Source: Aricia agestis
Lineage: Eukaryota; Arthropoda; Insecta; Lepidoptera; Lycaenidae
Reading direction: 5' to 3'
NCBI RefSeq assembly: GCF_905147365.1
Contig: NC_056417.1
Location: forward strand, 10,562,501-10,626,500
Length of the DNA: 64,000 nt
This document shows positions 31,308 to 42,816 of the stretch, in pieces; position 1 is the first letter of the stretch; each line of letters begins with the position of its first letter. The notes under the pieces were generated by a model. It made no database searches. It saw only the letters and a program-made list of their open reading frames with translations, and was not told the DNA's origin. The translations under genes and the position numbers were made by a program.

Positions 31308-31634
31308 CTATGGACGCTTCACACCACGTCAGTCTGGCCCCGTGCTAAGTACCTAAAGGACTTGTGTTACAGGTACCAGACAACGGAAATATATTTAATA
31401 CTTAAAAGTATTAAATATATTTCCGTTGTCTGGTACCTGTAACACAATATATTTGAGTTATCTGGTACCTGTAATACTATACATATATTTAAGATTTTTA
31501 TTATATCATATACATATTTAATACACATCCAGACCCGCGAACATTGAAAACTTTTTGTTCCGTCGGCGGGATTCGAACCCGCGACCCCGGCTTGAGCTAC
31601 CAACGCGCTCACCACTGAGCCACAGAGGTCGTCA
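31308..31634 (-). mobile_element. tRNA-derived SINE E, copy 1, with palindrome
   Basis: On the minus strand the head has tggctcagtggtgagcgcg (A box) and gggttcgaatcccgcc (B box). Acceptor ends (gacctct / gacggaa) do not pair, so it is a SINE head and not a tRNA. The 3' part ggtaccagacaacgg … acgtggtgtgaagcgtcc matches copy 2 at 40155-40435. Unlike copy 2 it holds an 86-base palindrome and an extra diverged inverted copy of the same motif. Confidence 0.8.
31362..31447. repeat. Perfect 42-bp inverted repeat, 2-base centre
   Basis: Arms 31362-31403 and 31406-31447 are exact reverse complements around aa. The left arm is normal SINE E sequence; the right arm is an added inverted copy. Confidence 0.95.
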
Positions 31635-32014
31635 TGTTGTCTTTATATGACGTGGTAGACTTGTGTTATTGTTATAATAATATTATGTTGTCCTCATATT
31701 ATTATGTAATCTGTTAATTTAATTGTGTTTTGTAATCTAACTACCGCACCAGAGACAAACATTAATTACTTAACTGTACTTAATTAAATTTAGATTTTGA
31801 CAAAACCTGAAGTTTAATCATCATTTAATATATCTGTCTTAAATGTACTTAATCAACTTAAAAAAGTGTTTTTTGCGAACATGTTTTGAATAAATCATTT
31901 TTAAGTTTAAAGTTACATCTCATGTTTTTGTAGCTCACCCTACGGCTTAAAAAATTACTCTCAATTACTAACTAGGCTAACTATAATAGTACATTCAAAA
32001 AATATCTATATATA
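31635..32014. other. No gene seen
   Basis: AT-rich; nothing recognised. Confidence 0.5.
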
Positions 32015-32332
32015 CTAGCTGTCCCGGCAAACGTTTCTTTGCCATATAAAGTATTTCACCCATATTATTTTATTGAAGTGACTAAATAGGTATGTCACCA
32101 TGGCAACGTCCATCGCTATCCCGTCGCACAAACAATGGTCGCCGCCAGTCTCGAGTTCTAATAATTTACTATTATTTATTCAACAAATGAACTTATCAAT
32201 ATAATAAGTACCCAGTAGCCGATTCTCAGACCCACTGAATATGCATATAAAATTTGGTTAAAATCAGTAAAGCCGTTTCGGAGGAGTATGCGGCCTAACA
32301 TTGTGACACGAGAATTTTATAAATATAAGATA
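32015..32332 (+). mobile_element. LINE-type repeat R1, uninterrupted
   Basis: ctagctgtcccggcaaacg to gacacgagaattttat. It serves as the reference for the split copy at 117-812. Confidence 0.65.
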
Positions 32333-32393
32333 TAAACAGACGAACATATAACCTCCTCCTTTTTGGAAATCCGTCAAAAATCAAGGTATACAT
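32333..32393 (-). mobile_element. Repeat D fragment
   Basis: aaacagacgaacatataacc and tcctcctttttggaaatccg, the same end seen at 55318-55566. Confidence 0.5.
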
Positions 32394-34412
32394 CAGAGAA
32401 AAAAATATAAAAAGAAAAAAGTAAAAAGTAATTGCTAGAACATGGTAATGTACACCCTTGAGAGTGCTGATCCACGGTCAACGAGCAGAAACGATTCTCC
32501 ATGCAAATTAACTTGCCACTTAACATTTTTCTTGTAAAACACTGCTATTAGATTTACGTTATGCGGAAAAAGATATGGGCACAGGGGTCACTTGGTATTA
32601 TTTAATAATGTAATTGAATTAAAGGAGAAAAAGTCATAATTTCAAAAATGATTTTTTTGGGTCCATGTTAACCGGATTTGATTAAAATTAAATTTATTGC
32701 AAAACAACATTTGTCAGGTCAGCTAGCTTACTTTCATATATAAAAATATGTCTGCTCTTTATTCTAAAACAACTGAAATGATTTTGACTTACACCAGCGA
32801 AAAATAAAGATTTATGTAAACGAAATTGTAGGCAAAAATTCAACAATTTTATATCATTGAAACATAGAAGTCAAAAACAACTCTACGGTACTACTTTTAT
32901 AGTTAACTTTAAGTAAGGGACTCATATACTACGTCATACAGTCTTTGAAGAATAGGCATGATGACTATTTTTTTTCTTATCGGTAATTGAAAGACACTCA
33001 AAAAATAGAAACATCGTTGAAAGAATGACTCTGATAGCTTAAAAATTCACCAAGATATGACAATTCAAATATCTCATAAAAAAGACCTGCCCGAAACGCT
33101 CCATACAAAGTGCTACGAAAGTATGACGTCAGTCTTTCGTAGTTTGTACGCATGGGGGGACAGGTATATTAAATATTGCGTTTATGAAAGTGGTTTCATA
33201 ACAAAAGTTGCTTTTAATTGCATAAGTTATCGCATTGTATACAAATATTAAGAAATTAAATTGAAAAAAAAATCGACTTGAATATCCAACTTTGAAGGCG
33301 CATAACAAATAAAATACAAATGCTATCAAGCGAAATTTTGGGAACACTTATTTTTTACCGTGATTTCTTTATTTTATTAACAAAATTCGCTAATCTTTGA
33401 CCTTGTCATCATCCCTATTATCACTTTATTATATTACACCCTGTATACACAAGCAGGCAATGATATCAATATTATTGATATATTATTAACGTCATAATAC
33501 AATTAACATTTTTGTTAATTGTATTTATACTATGCTGCAGAAAATATAATAATTAATTGATAACTTTAAATTTAATTACAATCAATATTTTACGCAACCA
33601 AACATCAGGAAAAAAACATTTTTAAGGGGGCGACCAACTCAAAAACCCTTCTCTCTTCACACTCACGCCCGTCTTTCATGTGCCAGGTGAAAAAAGACGA
33701 CGCGGAATCATCGCCAAGTTAGCGGGCAGTTATAGGTATTCTTTTTTTAAGGATATCTATTAAGTTATTAAAAAAATATGTAACATAATCCCTGCCTTAT
33801 CTGTAATATAATTATACTAAAAAGTTTCAAGCTTTATTTCAATGAATTACTCGAATACTAGCAGTTTAACGTGTTAACGTGTGTAACGAGAAAATTGTAT
33901 GCTATCGTGTTTTTGAGTAACATAGTCACTAGTGTTAGTCCTGAAGTTTGCTGCATCTTAATTTAACATTAAATTTTTATTAATATTGATATTACAGACG
34001 ATCATGTAAAGCAATTTGATATAATATGCGCCCTTAATCTTTGCAAACCAGTCCAATTTGTATAATGATAATAAAGATTTTGATAACAAACCAACACCGT
34101 ATTCATTTATTAGCGAACTTCTGTCTAACTTTCACGATAACGATCTCCACGAGGATTGTTTAAACCTTTACCTCCAATTTGCGCTGAACTTTCTGCCAGT
34201 TTTGGGTATACTATCCTCAAATAATTTTGGAAAGCGTTGCACTATAAAATTTATAAAGTCTGCATTCGAGGTTTTTGACACGAGTTTATCTATTAACTAT
34301 CTATTTTAATAGGGTAACGTCAAAACATAAATAATAATAATCAATGCTGTTAATAAGAAACCTAATTTTTGGAAGTCGGGTAAAAAGACAAACTACTTTA
34401 ACGTGAGATACC
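32394..34412. other. No gene seen
   Basis: Two kilobases of AT-rich DNA. acaccctgtata at 33436-33447 resembles one end of the element at 55737-56290. The frames at 33057-33251, 33129-33347 and 34058-34309 show no domain and no splice-site support that I trust. Confidence 0.45.
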
Positions 34413-34451
34413 CATAAAGTTAATATACCTACTAGGTATATGAACTTTATG
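34413..34451. mobile_element. 39-bp MITE C made only of its two ends
   Basis: CATAAAGTTAATATACCTA is followed directly by CTAGGTATATGAACTTTATG, the two terminal repeats with no interior. gagatacc flanks exactly on both sides (34405-34412 and 34452-34459), the 8-bp hAT duplication. Confidence 0.92.
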
Positions 34452-34673
34452 GAGATACCGGCCATGAGTGAATTTGACGAAAATTCATTTCATCAGAAAT
34501 CGCTTAACGCCAAAACAAAACGTACAATTGAATATTATTTTTCAACTTCACTTGTAGAAAATGAATATTTGTGGCGATCGGCGCGCAATTGCAGTATTTT
34601 CGTATGTGAATGAAAGAGACAAACATATAATTTTGCACAGGTCTCCGGGCGACCGGACATTAGAAAAGACTCT

Positions 34674-34737
34674 CGTAGCATCCACGTAGCACCCCCGTAG
34701 CACCCCCGTAGCAGCCACGTAGCACCGCTACGTGCCG
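34674..34737 (+). repeat. cgtagca-based minisatellite
   Basis: Five units of 11-12 bp around cacccccgtag / gccacgtagca, ending in an inverted ccgctacgtgcc. Motif shared with 7907-7980. Confidence 0.8.
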
Positions 34738-35016
34738 GCACAAAGCACAATAAATGTTATGCTAGCTAACTCCTTCTAGCATGAATCATGCTAAAACTTC
34801 GTAAAATAGCTTACGAAATTTAAGCTATAAACCTAGTTCATGATTGAGCGCAGTCGAGATAAACGCGACGAACTTTAGCTATAAATCAAACAAGCAAATT
34901 CGGATATAGCGTCGCGGGCTATTACGTGAATACGAAGCGGTTTTTAATCGCTCATATTTATATTAAATATACTGTATACAACAACAGATAAATTAATGAA
35001 TCCGTACTTTCATACA
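34738..35016. other. No gene seen
   Basis: AT-rich spacer with a tctagcatgaatcatgcta-type small palindrome at about 34774; nothing else. Confidence 0.4.
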
Positions 35017-35185
35017 AATATTATAAATGCGAAAGTGTGCCTGTCTGTTACCTCTTCACGCCCAAACCGCTGAACCGATTTTGCTGAAATTTGGTATAAA
35101 GATACTATGAGTCCCGGCAAAGGACGTAGAATACTTTTTATCCTTAAAAAATGTACGGTGCAACGGAGTTGCGGGCGTCATCTAG
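35017..35185 (+). mobile_element. HelA copy with best 3' end
   Basis: Starts near caaatattataaatgcgaaa, then gttacctcttcacgcccaaa and accgctgaaccgatttt, with an internal deletion of the ccgcgcgataaacg block. It ends gcaacggagttgc (5-bp stem, 3-base loop), ggcgtcat, CTAG, then T. Hairpin plus CTRR next to T is the Helitron terminus. Confidence 0.7.
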
Positions 35186-36259
35186 TTAGTTATAATTTTT
35201 AACTAATCGCAAAACTCCCAAAGAACATAAAAAGAAAACTTGAACTAAATGAAACCGAAAATAAAAATATCAATTTTTACTGCATGAATAAATATCTCCA
35301 GTATTTCTTTGTATCGTCGACTCCATATTTCCAAGGAAACTTACAAGAATGTTGAAGTTTCCTTCAATAAAATGCTGGACGTATTATGCAATATGAACCG
35401 ATGGTATTTACTTTTCGAGTATACGAGTTCAGTGCACCGTATTGTTTCAATTCTAGTTTTGGTATATTTTAATCGAATATACTGCAAGCTATAAAAATAT
35501 GATATCAAATAAACTTACATTTTAGAGGTTATAAAAATACTATGTGATCATTGTTGCAATAAAGGTACTGAACCTTTAATACTATTTTTATGAATATACT
35601 TACAGTCTACAATACTTAAAGTGGGGGAAAACTTTTCAAATCATTTAGGTTCAGCAACTTCAAATGTTCATATTTTACAATTATTATAATAAAAAAATTA
35701 TAGCTGTTTTTACATTATGTCATGCTTTGCAAACTATTGAGTTTTCTATTTCTAGTTTAATCGAAGGATTTAGAACGAAACATGAAGGGTTATTACTCGC
35801 CGGCAAAATTAAATTAAATTTTAAAACAATTTAAAATTATCGAGCATTGGGAGCTCAGAAAAGTTAAGCTCCTTTGCGAAATAATATTTGAGCTTAAATC
35901 ATATAATTTTGTTAAATTATTTCGAGAGAAAATAAGAGATTGTGCTTAATAATGTGAAAAATTAAATTAAAATTTTCTGAGAATTTGAAGTCAATGTCTA
36001 TAAAAAGATCATGGATTCTAAGGAAGATGAGTATTATCATATTATTATGAGGTTGCAATTTTCAAGTTTATGTAAGACGTTAATAAAAATGTAATTAATA
36101 CACTATATTTTCATAAAGAACTAAAATGCTAATTTAAGCTGAATTATGTGCTTGCAGTCATATTATAATAAAAATGTAAATAATACACTTTATTTTCATA
36201 AAGAACTAAAATGGTAGTAGTCATATTTTAAGCTTAAAAATGTGCTTAAAGACACTTAC
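35186..36259. other. No gene seen
   Basis: Very AT-rich. A short phrase (acactttattttcataaaga near 36185 and acactatattttcataaaga near 36101) is repeated about 85 bp apart. Confidence 0.45.
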
Positions 36260-36459
36260 GTCCTTCATGTAGTCTACATGTATAATAATCTCAACGCCCA
36301 GTTTGAACGCAAACTGTTTTGCGGCGCGACGTAGACCTGCAGGGTACTTAAACAACTTGCATTTGATAGTTTCGGCAGCAAAGTTAGACATAAAACAATA
36401 TGGGATTTGATAAACGAGTAAAGCGTCGCACGATTTTTCAAGATTTTGCAATGTATTTA
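36260..36459 (-). CDS. Candidate internal exon, unknown protein
   Basis: A 200-base open minus-strand segment, GC-richer than its surroundings, bounded by a consensus donor (GAC|GTAAGT, intron side at 36259-36254) and an acceptor-like …gatgtag at 36460. It encodes 66 codons rich in ordinary residues, with no low-complexity bias: CDALLVYQIPYCFMSNFA in the first half and GLRRAAKQFAFKLGVEIII in the second. I recognise no domain. The acceptor has a weak pyrimidine tract and another AG lies upstream. It could be a chance open frame or a domesticated repeat. Confidence 0.3.
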
Positions 36460-37272
36460 CTACATCTTATACGTCGTCTCAGAGGTGATAGACACAATAT
36501 CACTTTGTGAAACTAGTCTCAGCAATAAAATAAGTATATTTTTAAGTAGATAATAATATGTAACATCCTTTAAAAATGCCTTTATATGAATTTTTCATAG
36601 TTATTATATAAAATTTTATACAAATGTGATTCGCCACCTCCACGTTAAAACGTCGCATGCAACTTGCCTAAAGGTCCAGCACCGATGTAGACATGTTAAC
36701 AAGCCGCTTCGTCACATCACTGATCAGCGTCGTTTCCGAAACGCCAAGAGCTCGGAAAACTTGGATCGCGACATTTCCATTTAAATAGCTGTCATAACCA
36801 TGTCCGTGTCATTGTTTATACACAATACGGGACTCCTAACAAGTTCTCATTGTTTATTCCGCGCTATTAAAATTTCATTAAGTTTTAGAGCGGTTTTTGC
36901 ACTTCTCGAGTTTTTAAAACAATTTATCGGAGAATATTAAGATTTTGGCGTAAATTGTGGCGTGGTAGTTTTAAGATAATTAATATAATTTTAGTCAAGA
37001 CTCGCCTGAGGCTTGCAAGGCCAGTAAACTGAACAAAATAAGTTTTAAATAATAATATTATTTTGTTATATTATAATAATCGTAGTTTGTTTAATTCAGC
37101 GGGCAATATAACAATACCAATAATGTTGCCCACGTCATCGATGGGCCGAAATTCGATGTAGCGTGGGAATCACATTAAGTTTCTCGGAATAAATCTACCC
37201 GATGTCCTTGTTCAGTACTTATCTACATGTCAAAATTTATCAAAATCAGTTCATCGGTACAAGAGTAAGCAG
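36460..37272. other. No gene seen
   Basis: 36650-36800 is GC-richer but is broken by stops in every frame I checked; the rest is AT-rich. Confidence 0.4.
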
Positions 37273-37541
37273 CTAATGCTAAGTACTCACATACGGTTTT
37301 GCTTGATCGAGCAATAACGTAGAACAAAATCCGCGGCTTGGGCTTTCGGCCACACGTTCAGCATTGTTCGATAGTTTTATTCTAAATCGATATATTTAAT
37401 TCCATCGAGCCGGCTCGATGCCAGCCTTCAAGAGGCTCGATGCGAGCCTTCGAGCTGTCAGTTTTGCGGTCCACACAGTAATTATTACTCGATTTGGAGT
37501 AAAACTATCAAGCAAAACCGCATGTGAGTACTTAGCATTAG
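37273..37541. mobile_element. MITE with 11-bp perfect outer ends
   Basis: Left end ctaatgctaagtactcacat and right end atgtgagtacttagcattag pair perfectly over 20 bases, and continue as cggttttgcttgat / atcaagcaaaaccg with a mismatch. The interior has repeated cgagcc / ggctcgatg motifs. No target duplication identified. Confidence 0.75.
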
Positions 37542-37936
37542 AGACAGACACGTCAGACACGTCATGTAAGCATACATATTACACACACCACAATATGCAT
37601 TCAAAACTTTTGTTAATTTTTTTAAATGTTTCATTTTTAAGTCCCTATGACGCAAAGAACTTTACCATTTAGAATTTCAAGGTCTTCCATTTATAATTCA
37701 AAGCCACGTTAATTATATTAATTCATTTAAGGTAACCCTGTGACTGACACATGAGCTCTTAAACTAACTTAATTCTAACAAGACCTATCTAGAAATTTAG
37801 AGAGCCTGAAACCTAACTCCAATTTTAGATAGGTTTAATAAATTAAATTATGGCTAGACAGGAGATAAAGATGGTTAGATAGTAGGCGATTATTTTTCAA
37901 GTAATATCTTGCCTAACTGACATGGCTATGCAAATG
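37542..37936. other. No gene seen
   Basis: AT-rich; contains acgtcagacacgtcatg and little else. Confidence 0.45.
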
Positions 37937-38286
37937 TATGTACTATCAGAGAAGTTGATTCCTAGGCAGATGGGGGACCTACGTAGTTTGGTCGCGTTAT
38001 GTCAATCCCAGCCGATAGGTCACAATTTAATATACAAGACACAAGTTGGAAGCCGGCTACATGCAGCGGCAGCAGACGGCGTGTCGTCGCGACACTACTG
38101 GTTTCTATGTATTTCTTTGAATAAGTGTCGCTAGCTTCATGTCGCTAGCTGCGGAGGGCGTTTCATAGAAATACATAGAAAACAGTAGTGTCGCGACGAC
38201 ACGTCGTCTGCAGTTGTCGCGTATCGCTCGGTTCCAAATGACATTGGTCTGTCAACTGCTTAGGAATCAATTTCCTAGATGGTACT
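37937..38286. mobile_element. MITE F, full copy
   Basis: Ends gtactatcagagaagttgat and atcaatttcctagatggtac are inverted, as are gattcctaggcag and ctgcttaggaatc. Inside, arms of 51 bp (38072-38122, 38161-38211; gtgtcgtcgcgacactactg) pair with few mismatches. The class is uncertain because no clear target duplication is seen. Confidence 0.7.
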
Positions 38287-40154
38287 TTTTAATAAAAATA
38301 TCTACCTGTCTGCCTGTATGTGCTACATATTCTCTTCATAATCTATTTTCTTTTGCTTTAACAGCATTAGTTTAATGTGATTGCAACCGCATCAATTCTG
38401 TATCAACTGAATAAAGAAATATGCAAAAAAGTTATATTCAATATAATTATAGCATAATTACTCGGACTTTATATTCACTTAAGCTTACAAATACGGAATC
38501 CTCTTTAAGGAACGAAACTCGCGTAGTTAGGAGTTGGGTGCGGTGAGAACTCAAACTTCGAACAAACAATTTTAATGAGCATTCTTTTACGTTTAAACGA
38601 TGTATTTTTACACGAGTTTTGATAATTTCTACTTCCAACAAGTTTGAAGTTAAATTTCAGTAAAAAATTAAAATGTTTATTTCAGAATGGAGTCCATGAG
38701 TTGTTAGTAAATACAATAAATATTATTATTTTATTACAAACTATGTTAGTACTCAGAAATTATATAAAATTCATTAAGATTAGTTACAATATCTACGTCA
38801 CATCACATAATGATCTAATAGAAAATTCGACATATTTTTTTCAATATAATATCTATGATTAATTCGGGAAAAATGCACTTTTATAATCACAAACTTTAAC
38901 ATCTAATGTACGTAATACGGGTTATTTTATCTAAATTGTGTAAGAAAATTTCGAAAACAGTAAATGGAAAAATGGGTGGTGGTGGTGGTTGTTAGGGGTG
39001 TTTAAAAAAACTTTTCTGAATTTATTTGTTCCAAAGACTGACTTATGGAGGATTCTGATAAAGGTGTCCGTCGAATGCCTTTATACTTTATATGTAGGAA
39101 AGTCAAAACTTTACATTGAATATTTTTTAACAAGAATACTTGTGGCGTGATCTGCAATCGACATGGAAGCCAAAAATATTATAGTTCTTAGAATTTTTAT
39201 CTCAAAAAGTACTACATGGATTTACTTCAAATTTTGCATGAGTATAACTAAGAGGTCGGGTCTACATATTATAGGCTACATCACAATATCACCTACTTTT
39301 GATGCTGTAAAGCCTTCACGCAGACGACGCGACGTCGTGGGAAGCAAATTGTATATGAATATGACAACATGTTCGTAATCACTTGATTCTAGCTAGAGGC
39401 CGCATCATATCTCAGAACTGACAATATCAAATAATAATTATCAAAACCAATACATGAACGGCGTAGACAATTGATTACTGTCCAATGACCAGTTTGTCGT
39501 CCAATCGACTGTGTTGACTAACCGAATACACGTATTGTACACAGTACACACAGACAGACAACACTTCGACAATTCTGTCTATTGAGACGAAACGGCGAGT
39601 CTCGACAAAGTGGTCATCGTGTATTCTAATTGTACTGAATATTGAAGGCTTAAAGGTTTGGGCTAAAGCTTTATATCCTCTTTCTCCCTCTCGTATAGGA
39701 GTAAAATTCTAATAGGTAACGCTAAGCTATGTTGCTTTCTTTGTCTGTCAAATAGCCAAAATGGATTAGCGTAAGAGCGATGTAAATATTATCAGGTTCA
39801 CGATAGATAAGTACCTTACATTCATAGAAAGCCAACAGAATCAGAACATAATATTTTGATGACAGTGCGTATAAATAAGTTATTCTAAAAAAAAAACTAC
39901 TATCATTTTTACCAGTAGTGGTAGATCAACAAGTCGTGCAATTCTAAAATCATTTGTAAAAAAATTAAGTCAGAAATATTTTTTTCTATCCTGAAAAACA
40001 CAATAATATTTACGTGGGACGTATCCCACTGTGCAAACAAAAACTATAAAAAAGTTACGATATAATCAGGACTGTTTCAGAAAATATAAAGGATTATTTC
40101 TACCAATAAATGGTACAAAAAGAAGCCGCTTATGAAGTTTATGAGATCATTATT
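38287..40154. other. No gene seen
   Basis: AT-rich with a short ggtggtggtggttgttag run at about 38975. Frames at 38447-38641, 38644-38862 and 39163-39378 show no known domain. Confidence 0.45.
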
Positions 40155-40435
40155 AATAATAAATAATAATAATATCTATGGACGCTTCACACCACGTCAG
40201 TCTGGCCCCATGCTAAGTACCTGAAGGACTTGTGTTACAGGTACCAGACAACGGATATATATTTAATACTTTCTATACTATACATATATTTAAGATTTTT
40301 ATTATATGATACACATATTTAATACACATCCATGACCCAGGAACTTTGAAAATCTTTTTGTTCCGTCGGCGGGATTCGAACCCGCGACCCCCGGCTTGAG
40401 CTACCAACGCGCTCACCACTGAGCCACAGAGGTCG
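40155..40435 (-). mobile_element. tRNA-derived SINE E, copy 2, 8-bp TSD
   Basis: Minus-strand head cgacctctgtggctcagtgg with B box gggttcgaatcccgcc, body without the palindrome of copy 1, and an ATT-rich 3' end. tcattatt flanks at 40147-40154 and 40436-40443. Confidence 0.85.
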
Positions 40436-40700
40436 TCATTATTTAGGAAAATAATCAGCGACTGGCGCCATCTGGCCCTTGTTGCCGGGAATTAGAACCC
40501 CACTCTCTCATAATAATTACCGGAGCAATACAAAATTGTATAAAAAACACTGTATTTTTACATTTCTTTAACAAAGCAAGCATTTCTCAAACAAAATCAT
40601 TTAACTCAATAGTTAAATATTTTATAGTATTGAAATTAATATACATTTATAGGCTACGAATTTTATAGGTGAAGAGTAAAGTGTGTTACATATTTCTTGC
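40436..40700. other. No gene seen
   Basis: AT-rich spacer. Confidence 0.4.
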
Positions 40701-40707
40701 TCCTTTT

Positions 40708-40893
40708 ACGCTAATATAGAACTGCGAAAGTGTGTCTGTCTGTCTGTATGTTACCTCTTCACACCCAAACCAATGAATCAATTTTGCTTGGTATGGAGAT
40801 ACTTTGAGTCCCGGGAAAGGAAATAGGCTATTTTTATTCCGGAAAAATGTACGGTTCCCGCACGATATACGAATGATGTCATCAAGTTGCACA
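40708..40893 (+). mobile_element. HelA copy
   Basis: gcgaaagtgtgtctgtctg, gttacctcttcacacccaaa, gagtcccgggaaagg, tgtacggttcccgcacgat; the 3' hairpin is degraded. Confidence 0.65.
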
Positions 40894-40978
40894 ATAAAGT
40901 AACTATATCCACTGTAAAGATGCAGCAAAAGGTCGAGCACAAAAAATAGTGATCAAAAATTACATCACGCTCATTATA

Positions 40979-41310
40979 CGTGGGAGAGCCATGCTTCGGC
41001 ACGAATGGGCCGGCTCGACCGGAGAAATACCACGTTCTCACAGAAAACCGGTGTGAAACAGCGCTTGCGCTGTGTTTCGCCGAGTGAGTGAGTTTACCGG
41101 AGGCCCAATTCCCTTCCCTATCCTCCCCTATTCCCTTCCCTTCCCATCCCTACCCTCCCCTATTACCCTATTCCCTCTTAAAAGGCCGGCGGCGCACCTG
41201 CGGCTCTTCTGATGCTGCGAGTGTCCATGGGCGGCGGAAGTTGCTTTCCATCAGGTGACCCGTTTGCTCGTTTGCCCCCTTCTTTCAATAAAAAAAAAAA
41301 AAAAAAAAAA
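40979..41310 (+). mobile_element. SINE A copy with 20-base poly-A
   Basis: Complete from cgtgggagag to a run of about 20 A. MITE C copy 3 starts just after the tail. Confidence 0.85.
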
Positions 41311-41320
41311 TTGTTATACT

Positions 41321-41621
41321 CATAAAGTTAATATTATACCTAGCGGAATAGAGCAACAATCTCGAGCTGTCAAACGAAACCGAAATTGGTTTCATCTGTG
41401 TGTAAAAATATGTGTAAGTATACACTTACACAAGCATGATTGAACATGATTTCTATGAGATTAAATTGTCAACGTGCGGCACGTGCCGACTGGACGTCAA
41501 AATAAGAGTGCTGCTGTCGTGTATCACACGTCTCTTTTTACCACGCAGTGTTACTGATAGTGACATTTCTGTTGCTCAGGCCTTTGTTTCTCTATTCCGC
41601 TATAGGTATATTAACTTTATG
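41321..41621. mobile_element. hAT-like MITE C, copy 3, perfect 8-bp TSD
   Basis: Both terminal repeats intact apart from small insertions (attatacc at the left, gctatagg at the right). gttatact is duplicated exactly at 41313-41320 and 41622-41629. Confidence 0.92.
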
Positions 41622-42012
41622 GTTATACTACAAAAGTTACTGAACTTACGCGGCTGATTTTCCGAAAATTTGTTAGACTTGATTAATATAACTAATTAAC
41701 AAATGTTTTAAATTGTACAACTGTGTTATATCAGTAAATTAGTACGATGTTTAATCGCAGGTTTATTTAAACATACCATTTCGGAGTTAGTATCAGAGAT
41801 CTAGATTCGTATTTAGGTTACAGTATTTATAGACTAATTGAGTTACTTACTAACCTAGTGCTTTTAGGACTAAGATTGTTGTGACAGCTTTAATAATGTA
41901 GGTAAATAATATCTTGTTTAAATTATTTTTTCTCTATGAGCTACTTAAAATATTGTCACATATTTGCAGCCGCACGTTATACGAAGTATACAATGGCACA
42001 TTTATATCTATT
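41622..42012. other. No gene seen
   Basis: AT-rich spacer. Confidence 0.45.
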
Positions 42013-42335
42013 ACTAGCTGTCCCGGCAAACGTTGCTTTTTCATAATATAAAGTATTTCGCCCATATTATTTTATTGAAGTGACTAAATAAGTATGTCAC
42101 CATGGCAACGTCCATCGCTATCCCATCGCACAAACAATGGTCGCCGTCAGTATCGACTTGAAATAATTTACTATTATTTATTCAACAAATGCACTTACCA
42201 ATATAAAAAGTACCCAGTAGCCGATTCTCAGACCTACTGAATATGCACATACAATTTGGTGAAAATTAGTAAAGTTGTTTCGGAGTAGTGCGGTAACTAA
42301 CATTGTGACACGAGAATTTTATATGCTTATAAGAT
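42013..42335 (+). mobile_element. LINE-type repeat R1
   Basis: ctagctgtcccggcaaacgt to gacacgagaattttatatgc; uninterrupted like the 32-kb copy. Confidence 0.65.
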
Positions 42336-42484
42336 GAAATCAGAAAAAAAGTGTTGGAAGTTTGACCTGTATGTCTATGTGTGTGTCTGTCCGTAGCATC
42401 CAAACGGAATGGCCGATTTCGATCTAGATCGTTCGGCGTCATAACTAAAACTATTCATTTTTTTAAAATATTATACTACTATGG

Positions 42485-42582
42485 CTTCTTACTGACGAAG
42501 GGCACTTATCGACGGCAGCCGTCGACACTTGTCGATGGCAGCCGACAACAGCCGTCGACAAGTGCCGTTCGTCGGTAAGAAG
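42485..42582. repeat. Imperfect hairpin, 32-bp arms, GC-rich
   Basis: Arms 42485-42516 and 42551-42582 pair with three mismatches. The centre (gccgtcgacacttgtcgatggc) is itself nearly palindromic, so several foldings are possible. Confidence 0.85.
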
Positions 42583-42760
42583 ACTGTATCAAAACGAGCC
42601 GAGCGTCTAACCGGTACGTAGGAATCCCGTGCTAATTGAAAACGGAAAATTGTTTAATATGAACGTAGTTAAACAGAGCTATAATATATAGAGCTCGGGG
42701 AACTTGCAATACGTATTACACTTTAAACGGGACAATCTTGTATGTTATTAAGCCTGTAAC

Positions 42761-42812
42761 AATTTTTATTAAATTTTGTTTATTCAGTAATATACAAAAT
42801 TTAATAAAAATT
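42761..42812. repeat. Hairpin 1 of a pair, 19-bp perfect arms
   Basis: Arms 42761-42779 and 42794-42812 pair exactly. The 14-base loop contains attcagtaata. Confidence 0.92.
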
Positions 42813-42816
42813 ATAT

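Noticed and set aside
31554..31632. tRNA gene on the minus strand
   Set aside because: Good internal promoter boxes, but non-pairing acceptor ends and a shared SINE body at 40155-40435.
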